A DNA stretch of 64,000 nucleotides from Persicaria tinctoria. Its lineage: Eukaryota > Streptophyta > Magnoliopsida > Caryophyllales > Polygonaceae. The translations under genes and the position numbers were made by a program. The stretch lies in NCBI GenBank assembly GCA_037127255.1, contig JBANSL010000010.1, forward strand, positions 33,954,120 to 34,018,119, read 5' to 3'. Shown here piece by piece: positions 11,601 to 22,752 of the stretch (position 1 is the stretch's first letter; each line of letters opens with the position of its first letter). Below the pieces are notes generated by a model. That model was not told the DNA's origin. It was given only the letters and a program-made list of their open reading frames with translations, and ran no database searches.

Positions 11601-14208
11601 GGGAACCAAAACTTGTGCCTACATATGTAGCTGCTCTTGTTGAGCCAAACTTTTGTCAGGTTGCTTGCGGGCAAAGTCTAACAGTTGCTCTTACAACCAT
11701 AGGCCATGTTTATGCAATGGGGAGTCCTGTGTATGGTCAGCTGGGAAATCACCATGCTGACGGCAAGCTCCCATGTCGTGTTGAAGGAAAGCTGAGCAAG
11801 AGCTTTGTGGAGGAGATTGCTTGTGGTGCTTATCATGTTGCTGTTTTGACTTCAAGAACTGAAGTGTATACTTGGGGAAAAGGAGCTAATGGACGTTTAG
11901 GTCATGGAGATACAGAAGATAGAAACACCCCGACATTGGTAGAAGCTTTAAAGGATAAGCAAGTAAAGAGTATTGCTTGTGGAATGAACTTCACGGCTGC
12001 TATCTGCCTGCATAAGTGGGTCTCAGGCGTTGACCAGTCGATGTGTTCTGGCTGCCGCCTCCCATTTAACTTCAAAAGAAAACGTCACAATTGTTATAAT
12101 TGTGGACTTGTTTTTTGTCATTCTTGTAGCTGTAAGAAGTCACTGAAAGCCTCTATGGCTCCCAACCCAAACAAACCATACCGTGTCTGTGACAATTGCT
12201 TTGCAAAGCTGAGGAAAGCCATGGATCCTGAAATTTCTTCCAGCAGGAGAGGAGTCATGAGCATGGGGCCCAACGAGATGAATGAGAAAAATGACAGGTT
12301 GGAGCCTGGGTCTCGTGCTCAGCTTGCAAGACTTTCTTCGTTGGAATCCTTGAAGGAGGTAGAAAGCAGATCTTCCAAGAAAAATAAGAAATTGGAGTTC
12401 AATAGCAGCCGTGTGTCACCTGTACCAAATGGAGGTGTGCAATGGGGAGGTCTAAATATATCCAAATCTTTTAATCCTGTATTTGGATCATCAAAGAAAT
12501 TCTTCTCAGCTTCAGTTCCTGGATCAAGAATAGTTTCACGGGCCACATCTCCCATTTCAAGACGGCCTAGTCCACCTCGTTCAACGACACCCACTCCAAC
12601 TCTCTCAGGACTTATGTCTCCTAAGATCGCTTTGGGTGATACCAAAATCACAAATGATGGCCTTAATCAAGAGGTCATTAGATTGAGAGCTCAGGTATGG
12701 AATTTTCTTGTTCCTTGCTTTACTTTTTTCTCATAGGTCAGGCAGCATGAGATTGATCATTGACTTATTGTTAATATTTAGACATTTAGTATTCCGGATT
12801 ATCTTTTCTTTGATAGGCTATCAAGACTAAATAAGTTTTACCTTTTCCTTGATTAGCAACACAGACATGTGAATATGTGGTTGACATAGACTTCGTTTTC
12901 TAGTTAAACAACACACTTGAGTGCTTGACCTATTACTGGAGACGACCGTTGTACAGTTGTATTTTTTTGTTTGTTTCCGTGATCATTGAGATGACTGAAG
13001 CTTCTATCGTGCATATCTAATACCTTAAGCTTGACCAGACTGTGTTACACTTCTTCAAGCATGAAGCCAATAACCACTAGCATATATTGGGGATTACCGC
13101 ATGCTTTATCATTGTTTTACAAATTGGACTTTGTACAGCGTACATGATTTTTTTTTTTCCAATTTTTTTATAAAAATTCTGTTCAGGTTTGTCCAATGTC
13201 AATTATGTTTGACACAGATTCCGTTTTTTAGGTGGAAAATCTCACAAGAAAAGCTCAAGTTCAAGAAATCGAACTAGACAGAACCAAGAAACAGTTAAAA
13301 GAGGCAATAGCTATAGCAGGGGAAGAGACAGCAAAGTGCAAAGCAGCAAAGGAGGTGATTAGATCACTTACTGCTCAGGTAACATACACCTCTTACAGTT
13401 TTTTTTAAAATAAAATAAAATTACAACGTAAGCTGTTTACACCCCATCAAATGATTTTCTTTCTACATGATAAACTTCTGAATTGCTCATTCAATTTCTT
13501 GTTACTGCTCTTTGAACAGTTGAAAGAGATGGCAGAAAGACTGCCTGTTGGAGCTATACGCAGTGCCAGAACACCATCCTTCTCTTCCCTGGCTGGCACC
13601 CCGATACCGCTTGATGTTTCAAGTGCCTCGGTAGACCAGTTAAATGTTCAGTTGGCCAGCCTACATGCAGACTCGGACGTTCTCAACAACCACTTGCTTA
13701 CAAATGGCACAAATACTCCAAGTACTCACAGTTTTGCCCACCAGAACAGATTGGTCACTTCAGAAGCAACAATTAAAAGCGGTAGCAGAATGAAAGACAG
13801 TGAATCTCGCCAAGAGCATGAATGGGTAGAGCAAGATGAACCTGGTGTGTACATTACTTTTGGCTCTTTGCCTGGAGGTGTCAAAGACCTAAAGCGCGTT
13901 CGCTTCAGGTATATATTCTTTTTCTCCTTTGCTATTTTTTAGTGATAATGTAACTGATGTTGATGAGCACCTTAAATCAAAGACACTTACTAGAAGAAAG
14001 AAATATACTTGTAAATAAAAAAGCATTACAAGTATCATCTTCCAAGAGGCTAAAAAACATCTGATGTACTCTGGTTTGCAGTAGGAAGAGGTTTAGCGAG
14101 AAGCAAGCAGAACAATGGTGGGCAGAAAACTGCGCAAGAGTATACGAAAAATACAAGGTGGTGGAGAAGTCCAGTGTCGGTGTTGAGAACGCTGATCAAT
14201 CTCATTGA
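8654..14208 (+). CDS. PRAF-type protein: PH, RCC1, FYVE and BRX domains
   Basis: Nine exons with GT-AG introns: 8654-8713, 9262-9348, 9868-9957, 10062-10142, 10262-10456, 10568-12694, 13232-13378, 13520-13908, 14082-14208. Together they give 1100 aa, the usual length of the plant PRAF family. Domains in order: an atypical PH domain (about 16-125), RCC1 repeats (about 266-652, with recurrent 'ACG..H' and 'WG.G..G.LGHG'), a FYVE zinc finger (about 655-722, with the plant-type [11 protein letters not shown] core and CDNC end), a short coiled coil (881-929), and a C-terminal BRX domain (about 1030-1085, including [15 protein letters not shown]). The family is known to bind phosphoinositides and has been linked to small-GTPase exchange and cell polarity in membrane domains. 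The ATG at 8654 is the first in frame after a leader with stops. All key zinc ligands are present. It is convergent with FIS1. Confidence 0.96.
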
Positions 14209-15222
14209 TTTCATGGAAACCATCATCATCTGGATGGTATTAAGGTTAGAGTCCTAGTAAGTCTTCTTGCTTGCATTTGGTATGCCAATTTGTGCTTGGG
14301 CTAGAATCAATACAGCGTACAAGCTGTTCATATGATTTTCTTTTTACCTTCTAGCCTCTTTATCACCAATCTGATTCTTGTAATATTAGGATTTTATATA
14401 TAGGTTTTTTTTTACTCGGGTTTCCATAAGCATTGTTTGTTTGTGTGGGGGTTTCGATAATTCCATGGTTGAGGCTGAAAGATGTGTAAATTCTTAGTAG
14501 ACTGCTTGGCTTATTTGTTGAAAGCAGCTGCCTTGTAAATTCATATATGAAGGCACATAGGTTTTGGTTGGTGGTGTCTGGTGACTGATTATAGATTTTC
14601 TTTCGTTATAAAGATCTCCTGTATTACTTCCCTTATTCGCACACAAAATGATACTTGAGATCTCAATTGCCCACCACCCCAGCCCCTATTCGCACACTCA
14701 CTGTGCCCTTTTGGCTGTTTCCGACTTCCGTGATGTTGATGTCGTGGACTGAATTATAGCTATTGGTAGTAATTTCCATATTCTTTACATGCTTGAAACT
14801 CTGAACATTCGGTGTTTGTGCTGTCTAGTGCTTTTTCTGTCTTCAAATCAACAAGAGGATACGAACTGTTGTTGCTGGGTAAGGGTATTTTACTATTTCA
14901 AGTAGTGAAGTTTCATTATTCAATTCAGTTTTCAGTTGACCAACAACGTTTGATACAATTACTGAGCAAAACCTTGGTAATTTGATTTCAAGTAGGCTTT
15001 ATCTTTCAGTTGAAACCCATAATTTATTGATTTCAACTTGTTTTACTATACAAATGAAATTACAGATAGCAATCACAAAACATGTGAAAAGGGGAAGATA
15101 AAAGGCAGAGAATTTCTTCACTTGAAAAAACGTAAGACATAGAAGCACATTATGAGTGCAAAATCTGCTTTCCTGAAAGGTGCACTATGCACACAAGACA
15201 GGCAGGTCAAGTGGAGAGTGCA
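14209..15222. other. Convergent 3' region between PRAF and FIS1
   Basis: This holds the 3' UTRs of the two convergent genes. AT-rich tracts such as 14380-14410 could serve polyadenylation. No additional gene is seen. Confidence 0.5.
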
Positions 15223-16455
15223 TCAACCGTTCCGAGCCAAGGCTGCAAGCCCGCCAACCAGAACTCCAACCACAGTTGCAGCAATGCCGATTCCAATGAC
15301 TCCGTCTGCATTTCATCTCCAATGTTGGAATAATCAAGATTGTCGAAATGGAAACTTTCAAAAACAAGAATTTTTTTGGTAAATATTTGTCAGCACCTTT
15401 GGTAACTTTATCCTCAATGGTCTTCTGAAGTGTCAAAGCTTGCCTCCAGTCGGGCGCTATCTCCAAGCATTTTTCCACAATCTGCCTGCTCCTCGTGAAG
15501 TTTTCACACCGGTAATATCCGACAGCAAGAAGATAAAGCCGTTCTCGCATTTGCAGTGGACTGTTAGTACTACCTAAAGAAGCTGCCAACAAAGTTTTTC
15601 CATGAGCCACATACATTACTGGATTAGACACACTTAATCCTGTTTTCTCCCTTACCTTCAAGCATCGCGATCCCACGCTGCACATCCTCCTGTTGCTGCG
15701 AATGAACAAGAGCCCATGACAGACGCATTATACATTCTGCCTTGACTTCTTCCGATGAGCCTTTGCTAGCTTCAGCAACCTCTCGCTCACAACCCTGCAG
15801 ATATATTCAGACATGATTGCAGTACGAAAAATTATTATATGTGCTTGAAATCGATACAACATGCTAGAAATTCAGACAATTAACCTCACCTCATCTAAAA
15901 GAATCAAGAATCTATATTGAAGCGATCTTTAAAGCAAATTAAACATCAAACATTTTACCGGTAACCAGGCCTGATTGTTTTTTTTAAATAATCGCAGTGG
16001 CCCTCCATTTTGTACGACATTACAACAATCTTTGATTTTTGCTGACATACAATGTGTGTTGAGGGAGGTAATATCAACAATTTATCAATCGTTTGATTTC
16101 AAAATGATCAAAACTAGTTAATAAACTGTTTGTCATTTAAAAAAAAAATCAAATTGTCCAAAGGAAAAAAAGAGATGCACAAATAAGAGATATATAGCAG
16201 TGCAAAATTCAAGGTCAATTTGCAGGAATTCAATTCGTATAAGCATTTAGATGATCAGAAGAAGATCAAGAGAATCAAATGCATGCCGACACCGAATTCG
16301 TAGATCAAGCGAAGAAATTTGAAATCAAATGAGGAACAAGAGTTGCTTGGAAAGAAGATTACAGCGATGATGGTTCGATCGCACCATGGAATTTGATCGC
16401 CGCCGTTGAAGAAATTCCCGACGGATTCGATCAGATCTCTGATTTTTGCATCCAT
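15223..16455 (-). CDS. FIS1: Mitochondrial/peroxisomal fission protein FIS1
   Basis: Four minus-strand exons: 16363-16455, 15656-15794, 15397-15582, 15223-15305. All introns are GT-AG and the product is 166 aa, the normal FIS1 length. The N-terminus MDAKIRDLIESVGNFF and the IPWCD motif match plant FIS1. The middle holds the two TPR-like helical repeats (RLSWALVHS..., ERLYLLAVGYYR..., DWRQAL). The C-terminus is a tail-anchor helix (GVIGIGIAATVVGVLVGG). FIS1 anchors in the outer membrane of mitochondria and peroxisomes (and in chloroplast-associated fission) and helps recruit dynamin-related fission machinery. The tail after the helix ends ARNG, with fewer basic residues than the usual RKK-type tail. 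The start lies only 113 bp from a Mutator-like insertion, so the promoter is probably altered. Confidence 0.95.
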
Positions 16456-16559
16456 TGGAGAAAGAGTCGCAGAGAAAATCCGGGAAAATTGAAATTTGCG
16501 GGAGGGCTGAATTTGATGATCTGCGCAAATAAACGCATACCTTTTCAGAAAAAGGAAAA

Positions 16560-17280
16560 AAAAGAAAAGGCAAAATTACAGAAAACCACCCATTAAATAT
16601 GGGTGTTTTCACTTAACAACCCCTTAAATTCAAAATTACAGGAAATCACCCTTTAAATGGTATTTGTTTACAACTCACCACCCATTCAACTATTTTATTT
16701 AATTTATCATTAAATATATTATATTTTAATATTTTTAAACTCAAATTTGATTGTAAATATATTCATATTTTGAATTTAAAGCCTCGGTCATATTTTAGGG
16801 ATTATTTTATTTATTTTTAAAAAATAATAATAAATATAGACTAGAATTATTATCTTAATTTATGGTTGAAAATGTTTATAAAATTTTAAAATATTATAGA
16901 AAATTACTCTCATTTATTTATATTTTAAATCAGAGTAATTTACATAATGTTTTAAAAATTTATAAACATTTTCAAACATAAATTAAGATAATAATTCTAG
17001 GCTTTATTGATTATTATTTTTAAAAATAAATACAAAATTCCCTAAAATATAATTGGATCCTTAAATTTAAAATTTGAATATATTTACAATCAAATTTGAG
17101 TTTAAAAATATTAAAATATAATATATTTAATGATAAAGTAACGAAAATATTTGAATGAGTGGTGAGTTGTAAACAAATAACATTTAAAGGGTGGTTTTCT
17201 GTAATTTTGAATTTAAGGGGTGGTTAAGTGAAAACACCTATATTTAATAGGTGGTTTTCTGTAATTTTGCCAAAAGAAAA
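16560..17280. mobile_element. Mutator-like foldback element with 9-bp TSD
   Basis: The element occupies 16569-17271 (703 bp). Its termini are GGCAAAATTACAGAAAACCA and the complement. It is flanked by a perfect 9-bp target duplication AAAAGAAAA (16560-16568 and 17272-17280). The two halves are near-complete inverted repeats, so the element is essentially one hairpin with no coding capacity. A 9-bp duplication with long terminal repeats points to the Mutator superfamily. Relatives lie at 56188-57498 and about 62614-63140. It sits in the FIS1-PURM divergent promoter. Confidence 0.88.
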
Positions 17281-17306
17281 TGTAGGCTAATAAAAGCCGC
17301 ACGATG

Positions 17307-17384
17307 ATGGGCTTAATTTTGGGCTTTTGGAATATATTCGGCTGTTATATGCCCATTGTGGGCCCAATAACAACTTAGGCCCAC
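17307..17384 (+). promoter_or_regulatory. Cluster of TGGGCC/GGCCCA-type (site II) elements
   Basis: Five copies or half-copies of TGGGCY/RGCCCA occur at about 17307, 17320, 17351, 17360 and 17378. Such site II elements, bound by TCP factors, are typical of plant housekeeping promoters. They fit both PURM and, in the other direction, FIS1. Confidence 0.5.
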
Positions 17385-17424
17385 TAAGAAAAGGCAGAAA
17401 AAAAATAAAATGTGGAGTAAGGAG

Positions 17425-17433
17425 TATATAATA
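17425..17433 (+). promoter_or_regulatory. Candidate TATA box of PURM
   Basis: TATATAATA lies about 200 bp upstream of the PURM start codon and downstream of the GGCCCA cluster. This would place transcription start near 17455-17465. Motif-based only. Confidence 0.4.
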
Positions 17434-17633
17434 GTGTGATATGCGAAGGACTGAAACGGCTAAAACCCTGAAACCTAATAAGAACGCAAATTGGACCGTG
17501 AAACGCCTCCGGCGCCGATACGGTTGATTTTCGCCGCTGTCGTCGGAATCTCGTTTCCGGCAACTTATTCGACTTTCGACTGTGGAATTCCGGTTTCTCT
17601 TCATTTCTTTTGAGCTAACAGTGATTGGAGGCC

Positions 17634-19743
17634 ATGGCCACCACAAGCTTCAGAGCTAACATGGAAGCAGCACAGTGTGCCGCCGTTCCTGCTCGAGGAT
17701 TTTCGCCGAAATCATGTGCAGTGCCAAAGATGCTTTCTTTGCTACCGATGACGAGCGTCGGTGGTAAAGCAATCGGAGCGAAAATCGGTTTTCCGAGGAG
17801 CTTTATTCGCGCGGCTTCTTCGAAGCACGCTGAGAGTTCGAGCAGCTCCGGTGAAGGAGAAGGACTCACTTACAGGAGCGCTGGGGTTGATATCGATGCA
17901 GGAGCTGAGCTTGTGAAGAGAATCGCTAAGATGGCGCCTGGAGTTGGTGGCTTTGGAGGATTGTTCCCCTTTGGTAAGATGGAATTTGCATAAAGTTTGA
18001 TCTTATTTTATTCGCTAATTTACATGCTTTGGTAATTGGTATTGATTCCTTCATCTGCTCCATATGGTATTGCAGGGGATTCATATCTCGTTGCAGGTAC
18101 AGATGGAGTGGGGACTAAACTCAAACTTGCTTTTGAGACTGGAATTCATGACACTATTGGCATTGACCTGGTGAATTTTTGTGCTCTCGAGGCTTTTTCT
18201 GAAAACAAGTCTGTCTATTGCCAATTTGACAGTTTTTAATTTGTTCAGGTTGCAATGAGTGTAAATGACATAATTACTTCTGGAGCAAAACCTTTGTTCT
18301 TCCTTGATTATTTCGCCACAAGTCGCCTAGACGTTGATCTCGCTGAAAAGGTGAAGTTCATTCAGCATATTCTTTGCATTGGTTAAGTTCATTTCTCATA
18401 TATCTTGAGGGGTTGGCATTTATTCCTTCAGGTTATTAAAGGCATCGTGGACGGTTGCCAGCAATCTGATTGTGCTCTACTAGGTGGAGAGGTAAGATCG
18501 TTATTGATCAGACATTTGGTTTTCTCCAAGTGATATTTGTTGGTTTGCTGATGACCAATACTTTCCAATTTTGTATAATGGTGCTGTCTATATGATCACT
18601 AAAACATGAATTTGTAGATCCCTGATTATGTATGTGTCTGCATTTTGGTTTGTTGAATGTTGCTATCATGTGACATGTGGATGCTGCAAATAAAATATTT
18701 TTAAGTTCCATCCCTGACTATGTGTTCAATTGTGCAACTGAAAGAATTGATTCCTTTCAGACTGCGGAGATGCCTGGATTTTATGCAGAGGGAGAGTATG
18801 ATCTTAGTGGTTTCGCTGTTGGAGCTGTCAAGAAGGATTCGGTAATTGATGGAAAAAATATTAAGGCGGGAGACATCCTTATCGGCCTTCCTTCTAGTGG
18901 AGTCCATTCCAATGGTTTTTCTCTTGTCCGGAGGTGAGTTTTTATCGTATTCTATGGCCTTTATCTGTTTTCTGGATGATTTGGTGCTAACAGTGATGAA
19001 CACACTTGCTTTGTGATGAATTTCATAGGGTTTTAGCAAAGAGTGGTCTCACCTTGAACCACAAACTTCCTGGTGAAGAGATTTCGTTAGGTGAGGCCTT
19101 GATGGCCCCCACGGTTTTATATGTCAATCAGGTACCTTTTGATATTGTTACTAAGCACACCTATGTTTATTGGATAATTACTACGTATGAACTAGTATTA
19201 ATGTTTGTGTATTGGCTATGAAGGTTCTAGATTTAATCAGCAAAGGAGGCATAAAAGGGATAGCTCATATAACTGGTGGGGGATTCACAGATAACATCCC
19301 TCGGGTGTTTCCGAAGGGGCTTGGGGCTGCTATAGATATTGGTTCATGGCCAGTCCTCCCTGTCTTCAAATGGTTGCAAGAGGTACATTTTCCTCCTTGA
19401 TGTGTAAATATATTATTCTGTCTTTAAAATTATACTGTGATGTTTCATGACTAGATGTTAGCATAGGCTCCTCAATGCTTACGACTATTTGAATCGATTC
19501 TTGAGAACTCGGTGTGATTATCTTCAAAGTTGGCTGCTGAATAGTTTGTTGGCAAATTGTTGTTCTCAGGCTGGAAGGATAGAAGATGCTGAAATGAGAA
19601 GAACTTTCAACATGGGCATTGGGATGGTTTTAGTAGTAAGTCCAGAGGCAGCTGATGGCATTCTCAAAGGTAGCACCGACAAAAACCCAGTGTATAGGAT
19701 AGGCGAGGTCATTACTGGTGATGGAGTATACTATCGCCAATAA
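17634..19743 (+). CDS. PURM: Phosphoribosylformylglycinamidine cyclo-ligase (AIR synthetase)
   Basis: Eight exons: 17634-17973, 18076-18170, 18249-18350, 18432-18491, 18761-18933, 19029-19131, 19224-19382, 19570-19743. They give 401 aa with all introns GT-AG. The enzyme makes aminoimidazole ribonucleotide from formylglycinamidine ribonucleotide and ATP, the fifth step of purine synthesis. PurM motifs are complete: [29 protein letters not shown] (ATP site), [30 protein letters not shown] and [14 protein letters not shown]. Residues 1 to about 70 are rich in Ala/Ser/Arg and lack the conserved fold, so they are a likely plastid (possibly dual mitochondrial) transit peptide. The ATG at 17634 is chosen because the only in-frame upstream extension lacks an ATG. 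It is divergent from FIS1. Confidence 0.96.
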
Positions 19744-20640
19744 CAGGCACTGTATAAGTCGTTCTCAACATCTGAATGTTACTTGTGAGAGATGATCATA
19801 AAGTTCATGTTGATTGTGTTTTGCCCTAACAAGCCAAATGGTTTTGGTATTTATGGTCTGAGTCCCCAAGAGCAGTTTTTCATTCAATGGAGAGCATTTT
19901 TTGTATAACACAGATTTCAAAGATATGTAGAAAAATGTTTCTCTGAGGTACACCAAGTTCGTTGCATTCCATGCTCTTAACACTTTGAACGTTTGGGATT
20001 GCTATACACAAGTGTATGTCCAAGAAATGAAGCATGTACATAACCTCGGAGAAATCATGCATCCCTGTTGTTCTCTTCCAAGCTTCAAACTTTGTGGTAT
20101 CAAGAACCATTTGAGGTGCTGATTCAGACATAGATGAGAATTCATGTTCCTATGCCCTTTTGACCTCCCGTAAAACCAACTGCCAGGTCCAGATCCGTTC
20201 ATATGGGTTTCATCCCACTGTTCTTGCTTATGAGCAATCTGATCTAATCCGCTTCCCAATAACTTGTAAATCGTCAAGAACTTGTAAATAATAATTAAAA
20301 TTTGTTGGGGTATCACGCTCTAGAGATTAATCTAGGTTAAGATTAAAATCTAAATAAAAATTAGAGATTAATCTAGGTTAAGATTAAAATCTAAATAAAA
20401 ATTTTGATGAAATTTTAGTCTTTGTGGATAGACTAAAGAGTAAATTCTTCTTTAGCTTAACAAATTACATGCTGTAAAGTAAAACTATTTTTTCGAAAAC
20501 CATGAAAAACTTTGCCACAGCTCTTTGAACAATTCACCAGGAGCAATGAAAACCTCGAAGAAATAAAATATTGAAATGAAGCTTTCCAATCGGAAGATTA
20601 AAACTCGTAGTTTGAGAACTACGCATTTCCCTTTTGTTGT
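19744..20640. other. PURM 3' region and intergenic DNA
   Basis: The first few hundred bases are probably PURM 3' UTR. Minus-strand ORFs at 19880-20316 have no recognisable family. A tandem duplication of a 41-bp unit ('tagagattaatctaggttaa...') lies at about 20320-20402. Confidence 0.45.
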
Positions 20641-21190
20641 CGCCTCACCAACCCACCCCATCACCTCCATGACCACCGCCCCCCTACTCTACCCATAACC
20701 CTGGTTCCGCCTCCTCGACCTTCATCGCCTCCTGATTCCGACCATCGTTGATATTCGCCCTCGTCCTGTTTGCCTCGGTGGATCTCGTTTGCCTCCTCGG
20801 GTCCTTTGTCAGTGGCCTTTATGGCCGCTCCACCACTACCTTGACCCGCACCCCGACTTTGTGACTTTGTCCCCTCCCCCGTACCATCTGTTGGTTTTTC
20901 CCGGCCCACTATACTGGCCTACGGGACCCACTTTCCCGATCCTAATCGTAGATTCGGCCTCCTCAGGTGCTCATGGAACCCCTTTTTGGAGTGTCTCCAT
21001 CTGCGGTTCTTTGGTGAGAGCCTCAATCTGACTTCGATCTCACCGTGCATGGGTTCAACCGGCGTCTCGCACGCCTAGCCTCGTGCGACTGAGGTCCTTT
21101 TCCTATCGCTTTTTGGTATCTGTACCTATTCATTATTGTCCGTTTTTGCTTACCCTTGTGGTAATCTTGTTATCGTCCTTGAGGGTTTAT
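20640..21190 (+). repeat. 5' part of a dispersed retroelement-like repeat
   Basis: This C-rich block ends in 'aatcttgttatcgtccttga', and the same segment occurs inverted at about 36960-36985 in the poly(A)-tailed repeat 36583-37440. A matching 3' tail occurs at 23810-23905. The plus-strand copy therefore appears split by later insertions (including the LTR at 22085). ORFs here are low-complexity. Confidence 0.4.
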
Positions 21191-21690
21191 TTGGTTCTTG
21201 ACTTGAATTTATTTTGGTCTGATTGTTGGCATATGAATATCATTTGACTGATCAATCTGTTTGTTTTGGTTTGTGACTTGAGAGATTCAATTAAAAGCTA
21301 TTTGTGTAAATCAATTGGTTTGGTCCATGACTTAAATTGACTGATTCACTTGATAGATAAATTGATCGATTCAAAGTTAGTTGTGTAAATCAATTAGTTT
21401 GTAGGTCAATAATTATTAAGAGAGTAGGCAAAGACAGTCGACTTAGCCATATTCATTTATCAGTCCCAGAGTAAGTACTCCGCGTAATACACATTCAAAG
21501 ATCAAAGAGAACGACAAACCCTAACCCATGGAAGACGCACAAATGGATCGGATAACCAGCTACATTTGTAAAATGACAAGCTTTACAGTTTGTTGTGTGC
21601 ATTCCCTTTAAAAATCCATCCAATGTGGGATCTTATTAAAATGTTAATGAGAGGTGGACATACAAACTTATCAATGACTTTTTTTTCCAG

Positions 21691-21781
21691 CGGCAAATAT
21701 CCTGTCGAGCTTTCATTGGCTCATGTTGAACATGTTGGAGGGAAGCAACCCTTAACAAATGGGGCACTTGAAAAGATGAAG
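21691..21781 (+). pseudogene. Exon-like fragment, unrecognised
   Basis: A T-rich tract ending in 'ttttttttccag' is followed by 30 codons open to an AAG|gtatag donor-like site. They encode GKYPVELSLAHVEHVGGKQ and then LTNGALEKMK. The exon-like borders and non-repetitive protein suggest a stray exon of a host gene, perhaps moved by a transposon. I do not recognise the family and see no neighbouring exons. Confidence 0.3.
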
Positions 21782-22084
21782 GTATAGATAGTCAACTCAT
21801 TTTATGTAGCTTATATACATAGAATTATATGTTTGTGTAGGACCATCATCTTTGCCAAGTGTTGGATTTACCACTCAATTTTTTCTACTTTGTTAGGAAT
21901 TGTAATTTACTTTATTTGTTAATCTCAAAACTCACTTTGATTGTTGTTTTGTTTCCAAGTCTTTGCCGCCAATTAAAGGAACCACGGTGGAGATACTTAG
22001 ATTTTCCTAAGGACTCATGACATTTTTGGATAGCCGTCGGGCAACGCCAGTGCCAACACCTAGGCCTTAAAAAAGTATTACGAT

Positions 22085-22752
22085 TGACGAAACACCAAAA
22101 AATAAGTAATAATATTTGCACTATCACGAGTAAATAAGAATATATAATTATAAAAGGTTCTCCGCTATACAAATAAAACCTTATAAGTATGAAGAATGGG
22201 CGAATACAAATCGAGATACATACTTGAGATGTCCGCGGATGATAAAAGATACGGACCTAAGACGTCCGCGGACTATAAACCCGGCAAACATGTGGAAAAA
22301 CCCACTAAAAACCCCTACCAACACGTGGCATCACCCATCCGACACTTGTCCTAAAACCCGACACTTGTCCTAAAAACCAAGCCACTTGTCCAAAGATTCA
22401 TGCAAAAGGGGCTCATCTTGGTCTATATATATCGAAATAATGGGCCATTTCAAAGGGTCGGAAATTGGGATCTCTAACGGTTTAGGCCGGATTCCCTAGC
22501 TTTGAGCCCCCTTTTCAAGCGGGATTAGCCTCGGTGGGTAAAAACCGACATTGATGGAACTGAAGGACGACGGTGGTACGCGGATGACTTGAGCTCGGAT
22601 CGGCACAGGTTTGGGTACGCCGACGAAATCTCGTCGCGCGTCTCAGGTAAGCCCGATCGTCTGAGCTTGCTCGCGCTCCACTTGATCCCGGAACCCGACG
22701 ACATGGGATTCCGAAAATCAGGTTTCGTCACTGGCGCCGTCCGTGGGGAAAA
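22085..22752 (+). mobile_element. Diverged LTR plus primer-binding site (plus strand)
   Basis: LTR 22085-22730 (TG...CA) is clearly related to the LTRs at 38473-39086 and 43414-44027, which are in the opposite orientation. Shared words include 'ggttctccgctata' and 'ttgagctcggatcggcacag'. It is followed at 22732 by TGGCGCCGTCCGTGGGGA, a primer-binding-site-like sequence of the TGGCGCCGT class, then 'ctctcacgctaagaggtaat', which the complete element also has. No internal coding region or second LTR was found, so this is a 5' remnant. Confidence 0.75.

Noticed and set aside
10903..12651. Minus-strand ORFs inside the PRAF large exon
   Set aside because: They are antisense shadows of a strongly conserved RCC1/FYVE exon and have no family features.
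17625..17633. Three extra residues before the PURM start
   Set aside because: They begin at TTG. The ATG at 17634 is the first usable start.
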